Shown piece after piece: positions 22,097 through 29,997 of a stretch of 64,000 bases of DNA (position 1 is its first letter; each line of letters starts with the position of its first letter). The DNA comes from Paraplanobispora siamensis (GTDB lineage: Bacteria > Actinomycetota > Actinomycetes > Streptosporangiales > Streptosporangiaceae): contig NZ_BOOJ01000052.1 of the NCBI RefSeq assembly GCF_016863175.1, positions 1 to 64,000 on the forward strand, written 5' to 3'. A program made the translations under genes and the position numbers. The notes under the pieces are model-generated. The model was not told where the DNA came from and ran no database searches. It was given only the letters and a program-made list of their open reading frames with translations.

Positions 22097-23539
22097 ATGA
22101 TGAGCACCACCACCGAATCCGCCCCGGCCGCCCCTCCGCCGGACGCCAAGCCCGGCAAGGCGACCAGCGCGAACCTGGCCCTGTACCTGATCGACACCCC
22201 GATCGTGCTGCTGGTGCTGTTTGTCGGCGTCCTGGGCTTCATCGGCTCCTTCGACGGCATGAACCGCGCGATGATGCCCTACTTCGGCGGCCTAGCCTGG
22301 ATCGTGCCCACCGGTATCGACGCCTCCATCTTGGCGTTCTCCGCCGCCGACCTGCGGCTGATCCTGCGCGGCCTGCCGGTGGCGGGCCTGCGCTACGCCG
22401 TGTGGGGCCTGTCGGCCGTCACCGTCGTGCTGAACTTCTTCGGCGCCGGAGTGATCAAGCCCGGTACGGCGGCGGCCACCGCGCAGGCCGCCACGGCCGC
22501 GGAGAACGATCTGTTCCAGCAGATCCTGGGCCAGGTCGCCCACGCCATGATGCCCATCCTGTGGATCATTGCGATTGAGGTGGGCCGCAAGGCCGTGGCC
22601 AAGGCCTACGACCTGGAGCACGACACCTACATGGAGCCCATCCCCTGGGACATGTGGCTGCGCCCGATCATGACCGCCCGCATGTGGATCCGCCGCCGCA
22701 CCACCCGCATCAAGCGCGTGGAGGAACTGGTGGGCCGGGAGCAGGCACGGATGCTGGCCATCATGCGGCTGCGCCACCAGGCCCGCACCCAGGGCCTGTG
22801 GCTGGCCCGCTGGCGCTGGCGGCGCGTGGCCACCGCCGATGAGCTGTGGGCGATCCGCACCTACAACCTCAACCCCACCGGCGCGATGCGCCGTACCGCC
22901 GAAGTGGTCTCCCGCGGCATTCTGTCGGCCGACCTGGTGGCCGCCACCGCTGTCACCGCCTCCGCCGGCCCGCCCGCCCCGGCCTTGGAGCCGGCGCCCG
23001 CCGCTGTGCCCGTGCCAGCCCCGGCCGTGAACGTCACGCCGCCACCCGTGAAGGCCCCCGCCAAGACGCCCACGCCCGCACCGGCCGCGCCCGTGAACGG
23101 TCACGCCGTCGCGGCCGTGCACACGCCCGCCGCCCCGCCGCCCGGCCGCCCCGACGGCGTGGGAGAGCGCACGTGGGCCAACCTGTTCGCCAGCCCCGAA
23201 GGACAGCTGGCGTGGGAGGCCTACGTCGCCCACCGCACCGAAACCGGGGAGACGCCGGAGGTCCGCCACCTGCGTGAACGGGTCACCCTGACCAAGGACC
23301 GCACGACCGTCAGCAAGTGGATGCCCATGTTCCACGCACGCTGGGACGCCGAACACGCCGTGCACGACCAGGCCGACGGCGGCGTGCACGCGCCCGCCGG
23401 CGACACCGTGAACCCCCACGCCGACACCGGCGTGCACACCGTGCACACGGTCGTGCCCGACACGGTGGAAGACCTGGTCGGCGACGTGCACGCCGCGGGA
23501 GTCAACGGCGACCGCGCCACCGTGAACGCCGGAGCGTGA
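22097..23539 (+). CDS. DUF2637-like membrane protein with repeat-bearing linker (paralogue)
   Basis: 480 residues from ATG 22097. Membrane segments: TPIVLLVLFVGVLGFIGSF, YFGGLAWIVPTGIDASILAF, LRYAVWGLSAVTVVLNFFG, HAMMPILWIIAIEVG. A basic region (WIRRRTTRIKRVEELVGREQARM) follows, then a Pro/Ala linker with V-H/V-N repeats and a small globular segment (RTWANLFASPEGQLAWEAYV...TTVSKWMPMFHARW) that looks like a DNA-binding winged helix. Same plan as the 12429 protein: membrane anchor, motif-rich linker, DNA-binding end. Possibly anchors the element DNA to the membrane during transfer or partition. Confidence 0.65.
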   Translation: MMSTTTESAPAAPPPDAKPGKATSANLALYLIDTPIVLLVLFVGVLGFIGSFDGMNRAMMPYFGGLAWIVPTGIDASILAFSAADLRLILRGLPVAGLRYAVWGLSAVTVVLNFFGAGVIKPGTAAATAQAATAAENDLFQQILGQVAHAMMPILWIIAIEVGRKAVAKAYDLEHDTYMEPIPWDMWLRPIMTARMWIRRRTTRIKRVEELVGREQARMLAIMRLRHQARTQGLWLARWRWRRVATADELWAIRTYNLNPTGAMRRTAEVVSRGILSADLVAATAVTASAGPPAPALEPAPAAVPVPAPAVNVTPPPVKAPAKTPTPAPAAPVNGHAVAAVHTPAAPPPGRPDGVGERTWANLFASPEGQLAWEAYVAHRTETGETPEVRHLRERVTLTKDRTTVSKWMPMFHARWDAEHAVHDQADGGVHAPAGDTVNPHADTGVHTVHTVVPDTVEDLVGDVHAAGVNGDRATVNAGA

Positions 23540-23555
23540 ACCCGCACGCCCGCAC
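23025..23555 (+). repeat. Motif cluster 2: GTGAAC and GTGCAC words in the DUF2637 linker
   Basis: GTGAAC occurs near 23027, 23093, 23275, 23408, 23521 and 23536, and GTGCAC near 23117, 23361, 23383, 23431, 23440 and 23487, mostly preceded by C and followed by G or C. They encode V-N and V-H. All have the same orientation relative to the gene. Confidence 0.55.
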
Positions 23556-23562
23556 ACCCGGG

Positions 23563-23653
23563 TAGACAAAACGCTAAGTACATGTACGGTGGACGGGTGG
23601 GGCCCGCGCCGGGCCCCACCACCCCGTCCCCGGCCGGGAGAGCGACCCGGCCG
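23563..23653 (+). promoter_or_regulatory. Class I promoter-operator with two leader hairpins
   Basis: TAGACA, 16 bp, TACGGT; operator CGCTAAGTACATGTACGG. GTGGGGCCC/GGGCCCCAC (23597-23619) precedes the usual hairpin CGGCCGGG-AGAGCGA-CCCGGCCG (23631-23653). Serves the YdjM-like gene. Confidence 0.8.
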
Positions 23654-23676
23654 CCAGTCATCAGGAGGGCCCCGCC

Positions 23677-24558
23677 ATGATGGGCCGCAACCACATGTAC
23701 AGCGGACTAGCCGTCGGCGTGGCCGCCGGCGTCGTCCTGGACCTGCCGGCCGCACCCCTGGCCGTCGGCGCGATCGTCTGCGCCGGGGCCGCGGTCCTGC
23801 CCGACATCGACCACCCCGACGCCACCATGGCCAAGACCTTCGGCCCCGTCACCGGCCTGCTGGCCTGGATCGTCAACCGCCTGTCCGGCGGCCACCGCAA
23901 CGGCACCCACTCCGGCATCGGCATCGCCATCCTGTCGGCCGCCACCTTCGCCGTCTTCGCCCTGCACACCCGCAACCCGCTGATGCTGCTGGCCGGGCTC
24001 AGCATCACCGCAACCCTGGCCGGATCCGGCCTGCTGGCCTGGATCTTCACCCCGGCCACGCGGGGCCGCGGCCGAACCCCCAAGCGGGCCTACAAGAGCG
24101 CCTGGGGCGGCCCGGCCGCCGCGGCGTTCATGGTGGCCGCCGCGCTGGTCTTCGTCGTCGCCGCGCTGCTGTGGCCCACCCAGGTCGGCATGGGCGGCGT
24201 GGCCGTGCTGCTGGTGCTGACCATGGCCGCCGCCATCCGCACCCTGCGCATCAAGGGCTGGGTCGACGACGCGCTGCCCCTGCCCATCGCCTGGTGGGTC
24301 CTGCATGAGGGCATCGACGTCTCCGCCCTGCCGTACCTGATCGTGGCCGGCGCCGTCGTGCACGTCGCAGGCGACATGATCACCAAGGGTGGGTGCCCCT
24401 GGGGCTGGCCCTTCTCCCAGGCCAACCGCGGACCCCAGCTCATCGCCACCAACGGCATCGTGGAACGCCGGGTGATCGTGCCGATCCTGCTGACGGCCAC
24501 CGTCCTGCTGCTGGCATGGGAGAGCGGAATCATCGCGAAAGCCCTGCGCACCCCTTGA
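23677..24558 (+). CDS. YdjM/DUF457-like membrane-bound metal-dependent hydrolase
   Basis: 293 residues. GRNHMYSGLAVGVAAG, VLPDIDHPDATMA and RLSGGHRNGTHSGIGI carry the conserved His and Asp residues of the YdjM/DUF457 family (H...D-I-D-H...G-H-R-x-x-T-H-S). There are about eight membrane segments. VHVAGDMITKGGCPWGWPF is another family signature. The family is membrane-embedded with a presumed metal-dependent hydrolase activity, and phage copies are common. Confidence 0.8.
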   Translation: MMGRNHMYSGLAVGVAAGVVLDLPAAPLAVGAIVCAGAAVLPDIDHPDATMAKTFGPVTGLLAWIVNRLSGGHRNGTHSGIGIAILSAATFAVFALHTRNPLMLLAGLSITATLAGSGLLAWIFTPATRGRGRTPKRAYKSAWGGPAAAAFMVAAALVFVVAALLWPTQVGMGGVAVLLVLTMAAAIRTLRIKGWVDDALPLPIAWWVLHEGIDVSALPYLIVAGAVVHVAGDMITKGGCPWGWPFSQANRGPQLIATNGIVERRVIVPILLTATVLLLAWESGIIAKALRTP

Positions 24559-24613
24559 CCGAACGCTAAGTACCTGTACAATTTGAGGTAGAGGGCGGGA
24601 GAGCGACCCGCCC
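24555..24613 (+). promoter_or_regulatory. Class I promoter-operator and stem-loop
   Basis: TTGACC, 16 bp, TACAAT; CGCTAAGTACCTGTACAAT. Hairpin GGGCGGG-AGAGCGA-CCCGCCC (24593-24613). Serves the 24633 gene. Confidence 0.85.
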
Positions 24614-24632
24614 CCCGCGGCAGGAGACGACC

Positions 24633-25169
24633 ATGGCCAGCGCGACCATCACCCGCCAGCCGGAGCACCCCGGTTACACCGCCTTGGGCGGGGTCAACAC
24701 CCCCGGAGAGGACTACCTGCTGCTGGCCGACGGCCAGCCCTTCGGTGGCACCTACTGGTGCAGCAGCGGCGACATCCCCAAGGGGAGCAAGTGGGCGTCC
24801 TGGGGGCCGGCCGGATACTCCATGGGCCACCGCACCCGGACCGACGCCGAACAGGTCCAGATCGACGCCTGGACGGCGATGCACGACCTGGCCGCCTACC
24901 CCGCCCGCGGCGCCCGCATCTGCCTGACCCGCCACACTGCCGGCAACACCTGGGTCGGCACCCACACCGCCCCCGACTTCGCCGCGGCCGGGACCGTGAT
25001 CGAAACGCCGCGCGACGGCTCCAACTGCCTGATCGTCAGCACCGACGTCCACGCCCCCGGCCGACAGGAGACCGACCCCGACAGCCCGGAGACGTGGTGG
25101 ATCGGCGACCAGACCGTCACCGTGGCCATAGCCGGCCTCTACTGCTGGACCATCACCCCGCTGGACTGA
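24633..25169 (+). CDS. Hypothetical protein
   Basis: 178 residues, soluble, strand-rich (GGTYWCSSGDIPKGSKWASWG, GDQTVTVAIAGLYCWTITPLD), with scattered Cys. No family recognised. First gene of a class I unit, followed by a terminator-like hairpin and then by a gene that has the AGAGCGA hairpin but no promoter. Confidence 0.65.
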   Translation: MASATITRQPEHPGYTALGGVNTPGEDYLLLADGQPFGGTYWCSSGDIPKGSKWASWGPAGYSMGHRTRTDAEQVQIDAWTAMHDLAAYPARGARICLTRHTAGNTWVGTHTAPDFAAAGTVIETPRDGSNCLIVSTDVHAPGRQETDPDSPETWWIGDQTVTVAIAGLYCWTITPLD

Positions 25170-25181
25170 CCGATCGCCATC

Positions 25182-25204
25182 GGGCCCGCCGTCCGGGCGG
25201 GCCC
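25182..25204 (+). terminator. Hairpin after the 24633 gene
   Basis: GGGCCCGCC (25182) pairs with GGCGGGCCC (25196). It lacks a T-run and may be an attenuator, since the next gene has no promoter of its own. Confidence 0.55.
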
Positions 25205-25212
25205 ACCCCGAC

Positions 25213-25233
25213 GCGGGGGAGAGCGACCCCCGC
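25213..25233 (+). promoter_or_regulatory. Promoterless AGAGCGA stem-loop
   Basis: GCGGGGG-AGAGCGA-CCCCCGC, 7-bp stem, 20 nt before the 25253 start codon, with no operator or -10 sequence upstream. One of three promoterless copies. Confidence 0.85.
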
Positions 25234-25252
25234 CGACCATCAGGAGAAGATC

Positions 25253-25414
25253 ATGTGCAAGTGCGCCAACGGCTCCTACACCTGCCACCTGACCCACAAC
25301 ACCTCCGCGCAGCGCATCATCGACGGCAACGCCACCGACGTGCCGACTTGGTCGACGCTGACCGGCGACCGCGCCGACACCGCCCGCCTGGCCAGCCCCA
25401 CGATGCGGAACTGA
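25253..25414 (+). CDS. Small Cys/His protein
   Basis: 53 residues (MCKCANGSYTCHLTHNTSAQ...). Three Cys and a His lie in the first 15 residues and could bind one metal ion. Preceded by CAGGAGAAGATC. Function unknown. Confidence 0.6.
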   Translation: MCKCANGSYTCHLTHNTSAQRIIDGNATDVPTWSTLTGDRADTARLASPTMRN

Positions 25415-25450
25415 CCCCCGTCCCGCACGCGCGAACGCAAGGAGCAGGCC

Positions 25451-25741
25451 ATGGGCCGCTACTACAACCACCGCGACCGCGTCGCCGCGTTCCAGCGCGG
25501 GGAGATCGCCCGCGAGATGGCCGCCGCCGGCCACGACGCGGCAGCCGCCGAACGCGCCGGCCGCCTGGCCGCGCTGGACGCGGCCCTGGAGATGGTGGAG
25601 TCCGGAGACTTCCCGGCCGAGACCAAGCAGCGGGCACGCCAGATCCACGACACCGACGCAGCGGAGATCCGCGCGGCCGGGCCCGTGGGATGCACCTGCC
25701 CCTACTGGCGGTGCGTGGAGTCCCGGCCCGGCCACTCCTGA
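25451..25741 (+). CDS. Hypothetical helical protein with C-terminal CxC
   Basis: 96 residues. Mostly helical (RVAAFQRGEIAREMAAAGHD...LDAALEMVESGDFPAETKQRARQI) with a terminal GCTCPYWRCVESRPGH. Follows AAGGAGCAGGCC. A strong terminator follows. Confidence 0.6.
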   Translation: MGRYYNHRDRVAAFQRGEIAREMAAAGHDAAAAERAGRLAALDAALEMVESGDFPAETKQRARQIHDTDAAEIRAAGPVGCTCPYWRCVESRPGHS

Positions 25742-25752
25742 CCGCCTGGCCG

Positions 25753-25786
25753 ACGGCGCCGCCCGGATGACCGGGCGGCGCCGTTT
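25753..25786 (+). terminator. Strong terminator
   Basis: Perfect 14-bp arms (ACGGCGCCGCCCGG, 25753-25766, and 25771-25784) with loop ATGA, then TTT. Confidence 0.85.
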
Positions 25787-25798
25787 CGCGTCCAACCC

Positions 25799-25860
25799 TT
25801 GCCAGAATGCTAAGTACCTGTACACTGCGATGTGTGGGGACGGTAGAGCGAACCGGCCCC
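25799..25860 (+). promoter_or_regulatory. Class I promoter-operator and stem-loop
   Basis: TTGCCA, 16 bp, TACACT; TGCTAAGTACCTGTACACT. Hairpin GGGGa-CGGT-AGAGCGA-ACCG-gCCCC (25836-25860): the closing T-A pair replaces the usual G-C, and the loop is unchanged. Serves the DUF262 gene. Confidence 0.85.
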
Positions 25861-25880
25861 AAACCAGGAGGATGACCCCC

Positions 25881-26456
25881 ATGACGCACCAGACCACCGC
25901 ACCGATCGAGCACATGAGTCTCCAGCAGACCGCCCGGTCCGCCGAAAGCTTGATCCACATGCACAACGCCGGCGACCTGGCCTGGGACCCCCCGCACGCG
26001 CCCTACCAGCGCGGCGCGGTCTGGACGCGTGACCAGCAGGTCCAGTTGATCGCCAGCGGCCTGGCGGGCATCCCGATCCCCGCCATCATCATCAACCGCC
26101 GCGACTGGGCGAAGTGCGGCCCGGATGACCCCTACTACGTCGTCATCGACGGCCAGCAGCGGCTGCGCACCTTCGCCGCCTGGTACGCCGGAGAGCTGGC
26201 CGTGCCCGCCTCCTGGTGGCAGCCGGACTTCGTTGAGGGCACCCGGGAGACCGACGACGGCCCCTACGTCACGATCAGCGACCTGACGCTGGTCGGCCGC
26301 CGCTACTTCGGCCACCGGGTCATCCTGCCCGTCGCTGAGGCCAGCGTCCCCACCATCCAGGAGGAGGCGGAGATCTACCTGCGGGTCAACGGCTACGGCA
26401 CCGTCCAGTCCGATGACGACCTGGACAACGCCGCCCGCATCGCGGCAGGGGAGTAG
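25881..26456 (+). CDS. DUF262 (GmrSD N-terminal-like / ParB-fold) protein
   Basis: 191 residues from ATG 25881, eight bases after AGGAGG. PYQRGAVWTRDQQVQLIASGLAGIPIPAIIIN and YVVIDGQQRLRTFAAWYAGEL carry the DUF262 signature (Q/R-R..W, D-G-Q-Q-R). In GmrSD restriction enzymes this domain has nucleotide-dependent nuclease-linked activity. Here it is the single domain, so it may be a regulatory or anti-restriction remnant. EIYLRVNGYGTVQSDDDLDNA is the terminal family segment. Confidence 0.8.
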   Translation: MTHQTTAPIEHMSLQQTARSAESLIHMHNAGDLAWDPPHAPYQRGAVWTRDQQVQLIASGLAGIPIPAIIINRRDWAKCGPDDPYYVVIDGQQRLRTFAAWYAGELAVPASWWQPDFVEGTRETDDGPYVTISDLTLVGRRYFGHRVILPVAEASVPTIQEEAEIYLRVNGYGTVQSDDDLDNAARIAAGE

Positions 26457-26462
26457 GGCGCC

Positions 26463-26798
26463 ATGACCCCGATGCCCCCGCCGCCGCTACGGCTGGAGGC
26501 CAGCCCCTGGGTCGTCTACGTCACCCGGGAGGTCGCCGAACACGGCCTGGACATCCTGGGCGCCGACCGGCGGGCCTGGGAGGACCTGACCGAACGCTAT
26601 GAGGCCGGGCAGATGAGCGAAGAGGAGTACCTGGAGGCGATCGGCCCGGAGCCCGGCTACCGGCCGATTGACATCTACGGCCCCTACACCGAACGCCAGG
26701 CCGACACCCTGGCCACCTACCTGTCGCAGCCTGAGATCAAGACCAAGTACGGGATCAGCACCGCCGTCCCCGGCGTGCTGACCCGGTTCATCGCCTGA
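26463..26798 (+). CDS. Hypothetical protein in the DUF262 operon
   Basis: 111 residues, acidic. VVYVTREVAEHGLDILGADRRAWEDLTERYEAGQMSEEEYLEAIG is helical. No family known. Starts 7 bp after the DUF262 stop, so co-transcribed. Confidence 0.6.
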   Translation: MTPMPPPPLRLEASPWVVYVTREVAEHGLDILGADRRAWEDLTERYEAGQMSEEEYLEAIGPEPGYRPIDIYGPYTERQADTLATYLSQPEIKTKYGISTAVPGVLTRFIA

Positions 26799-26827
26799 CC
26801 CTGTATCCCTTCGGGAGGTTGAACGCC

Positions 26828-27127
26828 ATGGCCCGTCGTCCGGTCTCCGTACGCCTGTGGGAGCGGCTGCGCGCCATGGGCCTGAGTGACCGCTGCGGGG
26901 TGGCCCTTCGGCCGCTTCGCGCCCCGCTCTCCGCCCGACGCGCCGGTGCCTGGTCCTGGACCGCGGTCGACGCCGACGGCATCCCGCTCCCGCTCGGCTC
27001 CCACTGGCCGATGGCCACCATCCTGGCTGCGCCCCGCCTGGTCGTCGACGTCGACGACCGCACCGGTGACACCTCCATCGACATAGAGCTGAAGGAGAGA
27101 GCGCACGGCAGCGCCACCACGGTCTGA
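26828..27127 (+). CDS. Hypothetical basic protein
   Basis: 99 residues from ATG 26828, chosen over TTG 26819 because GGGAGG is 9 nt upstream. Arg-rich first half (RRPVSVRLWERLRAMGLSDRCGVALRPLRAPLSARR), then WSWTAVDADGIPLPLGSHWP and a strand-rich end. No family recognised. Confidence 0.5.
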   Translation: MARRPVSVRLWERLRAMGLSDRCGVALRPLRAPLSARRAGAWSWTAVDADGIPLPLGSHWPMATILAAPRLVVDVDDRTGDTSIDIELKERAHGSATTV

Positions 27128-27150
27128 CCGGGGATTTCCCGCCGCCTACC

Positions 27151-27204
27151 TCGACACCATCGCTAAGTACCTGTACATTTTGAGGTGTTGGGAGAGCGAC
27201 CCGG
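27151..27204 (+). promoter_or_regulatory. Class I promoter-operator with minimal stem-loop
   Basis: TCGACA, 17 bp, TACATT; CGCTAAGTACCTGTACATT. Hairpin GGG-AGAGCGA-CCC plus two T-G pairs, among the weakest stems of the set. Serves the 27223 gene. Confidence 0.85.
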
Positions 27205-27222
27205 CAGACAGGAGAGAGCACG

Positions 27223-27774
27223 ATGACCACCGCGATCAACCCCCGCGAGATCGACGAGACGCTGGCCGCACTGGACACGGAGATGGCGCGCAACCTGCAC
27301 CAGGCCGCCCGCGCCATCGACACCCTGCACAGCGCCGCCGGCGACAGGCGCCGCTACACCAGCCGCAACTGCTTCACCTGGGGCCGCGACGACGCCGACG
27401 TCATCACCGAGGTCCGCTCCCTGCTGGTCGACGCCGGCGACTACACCGTGATGGGCGGCCTGTACGGCAAGGCCGTCCGCAAGGCCATGGCCGACTACGA
27501 CACCGGGACCGCGGAGGCTGCGCGCCTGGAGGCGGAGATGGCCCGGGTGGAGGCGCCCTACCACGCCGCCCCCTGGAGCCGGTTCTTCAAGCTGATGTCC
27601 ACGAAGAACGCCAAGATCCACGACAGCCGGCTCTGTGGCGCCCTGCACCGCAGCGACTTCACCGACATGGGCTGGCACCCGGAGCTGTCGGGCCTGGGCA
27701 AGGATGAGGCCGTGGAGCAGCTGGGGAGCGCGCTGTGCAGCCGCTGCTTCAAGAAGGCCGCCCACGCCCGCTGA
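27223..27774 (+). CDS. Hypothetical protein with C-terminal His/Cys metal site
   Basis: 183 residues. Helical N-terminal half, then KNAKIHDSRLCGALHRSDF...ELSGLGKDEAVEQLGSALCSRCFKKA, an H-x4-C...C-x2-C arrangement seen in many actinophage proteins of unknown function and likely to bind zinc. Alone in its transcription unit. Confidence 0.65.
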   Translation: MTTAINPREIDETLAALDTEMARNLHQAARAIDTLHSAAGDRRRYTSRNCFTWGRDDADVITEVRSLLVDAGDYTVMGGLYGKAVRKAMADYDTGTAEAARLEAEMARVEAPYHAAPWSRFFKLMSTKNAKIHDSRLCGALHRSDFTDMGWHPELSGLGKDEAVEQLGSALCSRCFKKAAHAR

Positions 27775-27794
27775 CCGCCGGTCGGAGATGAAGT

Positions 27795-27822
27795 GGGGCC
27801 CGCCGCTGCAACAGCGGGCCCC
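27795..27822 (+). terminator. Terminator after the 27223 gene
   Basis: GGGGCC (27795) pairs with GGCCCC (27817) and CGCTG with CAGCG around CAA, with a 3-nt bulge. Confidence 0.7.
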
Positions 27823-28017
27823 GGTACCCTGCTTGGTCGTTCAGCACCCATCGCATGAAGGCTGTCGCTCTGCGATGCGTCCATGCTCTGCGGCCGGCCC
27901 GGTGGCCGGCAAGAGGGCCGAACGTTTCCGAACGCCGCCGGCCGTCTTCGGGTGGCCCGCCCACTCCTCCTTCTGCCCGAATCCGCCGGTAAGCCGATGC
28001 ATCTTTGCACGATAGCC
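27823..28017. other. Intergenic region without a gene
   Basis: About 195 bp with no supported gene. Noted: a TCGCTCT word at 27865-27871, exactly complementary to the AGAGCGA loop, and an ATGCATCTTTGCA element near 27997. Either may be chance. Confidence 0.4.
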
Positions 28018-28071
28018 TTGTATCGTTCGCTAAGTACCTGTACATTGATTGGTGTAGGGGAGAGCGAACCC
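28018..28071 (+). promoter_or_regulatory. Class I promoter-operator with enlarged loop
   Basis: TTGTAT, 17 bp, TACATT; CGCTAAGTACCTGTACATT. GGG-G-AGAGCGA-A-CCC (28057-28071) places AGAGCGA in a nine-base loop. Serves the 28089 gene. Confidence 0.8.
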
Positions 28072-28088
28072 GACGACAGGAGAACGAC

Positions 28089-29540
28089 ATGACCGCCACC
28101 GCTGGCACCCGGGAGTACTGCCGCACCTTCAGTGCGACCACAAAGCACGTCATCAACCCCGACAAGCCCGGCAAGACCCTCTGCGGCCGCAACGTCATGT
28201 CGAAGTGCGCGGGCATCCTGCCCCACATGCGCGACATGTACTACGGCCTGCCGACCTGTGAGGGATGCGAGACGTCGGCCACCAAGCGCGGCCTGGTGGA
28301 GGGCCCGGAGATCTATCGCGAATACGCGCCGAAGATCATTCGCTACGTGGAGAGGTTCACCGGCACGGCATGCATCGTGCACGCCGACTACCCCCACGGC
28401 ACCCTGTGCGGCGTCGGTATCAACGACGACAGTGAGCGCCGCGCGGACACCGGCGGCCTGCCCGTCTGCACCGACTGCCAGACCAGCGCCACCGAAGAGG
28501 GCTACTACCACGCCGATGAGCAGACCGCCGCGTCCGCGAACGACACCTGCACCGAAACGACCCACGTGACCAGCGAAAACGCTAACGATCACGACGTCCA
28601 GGGCGACGCCCCTGAGGTCGTCACATGGGCGCTGACAAGCAGCAGCGCGGACGTGCGGCACATCATCGACCCGCACATCCCCGCCCCCGCGGACGGGCAC
28701 CAGCAGACCCTGTGCGGCGCCACCGGCCGCCACACCCACCCCTCCCGCACGCTCGAACCGTGGTCGCCGTGGGCGCGCACCACCGTCTGCCGCCGCTGCG
28801 ACGCCACAGCCAAGACCCGCGGCATGGTCACCCAGGACCAGCTCTCCGATTGCCACCGTTGGACCATCTGCCACGGCAAGAGCGGCAACGGCCCGGCCAT
28901 GTTCGTCGTCTACGCCGCATCAGAGGCGCAGGTCCGCGCCATCGTGAGCCAGGTCGCGGAGCGGGCCGGCACCGCGTGGCCCGCCTCCCTGGTGGACTGG
29001 GGCTTCACGGTCCACCGCGAGATCGGCCCGACGCTGTGCAACCACGCCAACGCCTGGTATGCGGCGCTGGAGCGGGCCGGGATGGACCGGCACACCTACG
29101 AAGCCACCCGCTCCCGGGAACAGGCCGACCGCGCCGCCGCCCTGACGGCCGCCCCGGACCCGGCCCTGATGGACGGCGACGACGCTGAGGCGGTCGTGGC
29201 CTGGGAGGTGTGGCTGGAGGTGGAGCAGGCCGACGGCAGCACCTGGCGCCGTCACCCGGGCCTGCCGCCGCTGATGTCTGCCGCCTTCGCCGCCGGATGC
29301 TCTGCGGGACGTCAGGGCGCGGCCCGGGTGCGGATCCAGGGCCAGGTCGCCACCCGCGCCGGCGAGTACAGCGCGCAGGCCGCCGTGGGGCACCTGATTT
29401 TCATGGCCTCCGACCTGCTCATCCGGGCGGGCATCACCGACACCCGCATCGTCGACATCTACGCCCGGCCCATCACCGTCCAGGAGGCCTACAAGGAGCA
29501 GGAGCAGGGCCACCCGATGCGGTTCCTGCCACTGGGCTGA
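28089..29540 (+). CDS. Triple zinc-knuckle protein of unknown function
   Basis: 483 residues. Three related Cys/His units: HVINPDKPGKTLCGR...LPTCEGCETSA, IVHADYPHGTLCGV...LPVCTDCQTSATEEG and HIIDPHIPAPADGHQQTLCGA...TTVCRRCDATAKTRG. Each reads H-(8-15)-LCG-...-C-x2-C-x-(T/A)-A, a zinc-binding pattern shared by short actinophage proteins. The rest is helical, with VVYAASEAQVRAIVSQV and WEVWLEVEQADGS segments. May have grown by tandem duplication of a small zinc protein. Confidence 0.65.
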   Translation: MTATAGTREYCRTFSATTKHVINPDKPGKTLCGRNVMSKCAGILPHMRDMYYGLPTCEGCETSATKRGLVEGPEIYREYAPKIIRYVERFTGTACIVHADYPHGTLCGVGINDDSERRADTGGLPVCTDCQTSATEEGYYHADEQTAASANDTCTETTHVTSENANDHDVQGDAPEVVTWALTSSSADVRHIIDPHIPAPADGHQQTLCGATGRHTHPSRTLEPWSPWARTTVCRRCDATAKTRGMVTQDQLSDCHRWTICHGKSGNGPAMFVVYAASEAQVRAIVSQVAERAGTAWPASLVDWGFTVHREIGPTLCNHANAWYAALERAGMDRHTYEATRSREQADRAAALTAAPDPALMDGDDAEAVVAWEVWLEVEQADGSTWRRHPGLPPLMSAAFAAGCSAGRQGAARVRIQGQVATRAGEYSAQAAVGHLIFMASDLLIRAGITDTRIVDIYARPITVQEAYKEQEQGHPMRFLPLG

Positions 29541-29556
29541 CCCGCCCCTGTCCGGC

Positions 29557-29585
29557 CGGCCGCTCCGCACCGTGCGGGGCGGCCG
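29557..29585 (+). terminator. Terminator after the zinc-knuckle gene
   Basis: CGGCCG/CGGCCG outer and CCGCAC/GTGCGG inner arms around a single C. Confidence 0.65.
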
Positions 29586-29608
29586 ACGCCTTTCCCGGCC
29601 CGCCCACC

Positions 29609-29663
29609 TTGCCCTGAATGCTAAGTACCTGTACATTGAGAGTAGCCGATGAGCGACGGCCAC
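29609..29663 (+). promoter_or_regulatory. Class I promoter-operator with variant loop
   Basis: TTGCCC, 17 bp, TACATT; TGCTAAGTACCTGTACATT. GT-a-GCCG-ATGAGCGA-CGGC-c-AC: the loop is ATGAGCGA, keeping GAGCGA. Serves the 29675 gene. Confidence 0.8.
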
Positions 29664-29674
29664 AGGAGACGACC

Positions 29675-29995
29675 ATGACCACCACGACACCCCACAACCA
29701 CGACCTGCGCCCCTTCAGCCCGCTGGAGGCGCCCGGGGCGTGCCCGCGCTGCGATGAGCGGCGCGCCGAACGCTCCGCCGACGGCCTGGTTGACCACAAC
29801 CACCCGCCCCTGCCGTTCGGCCGGCGCAAGCCGCGCGATGAGTGCCCGCGCTGCGACCAGCTGCACGACGGCGCCACCCCCCGCCTGTCGCACGCCCAGC
29901 GGCAGCGGCGCGAAGACGCCCGCCGCTGCGAAGAGATCCGCGCCCACGCCCCCGTGTGCAACTGCGGCCCGGTCTGCACCTTCGGGCAGTGGTGA
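29675..29995 (+). CDS. Small zinc-ribbon-like protein
   Basis: 106 residues. CPRCDERRAERSADGLVDHNHPPLPFGRRKPRDECPRCDQLHDGA repeats a CPRCD knuckle, and CNCGPVC ends the protein. Basic middle (HAQRQRREDARRCEEIRAH). Probable metal-binding nucleic-acid or protein adaptor, function unknown. Confidence 0.65.
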   Translation: MTTTTPHNHDLRPFSPLEAPGACPRCDERRAERSADGLVDHNHPPLPFGRRKPRDECPRCDQLHDGATPRLSHAQRQRREDARRCEEIRAHAPVCNCGPVCTFGQW

Positions 29996-29997
29996 CC

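Noticed and set aside
27840-28010. Small genes in the interval before the triple zinc-knuckle gene
   Set aside because: Short frames lack ribosome sites and have unnatural composition; left as non-coding.
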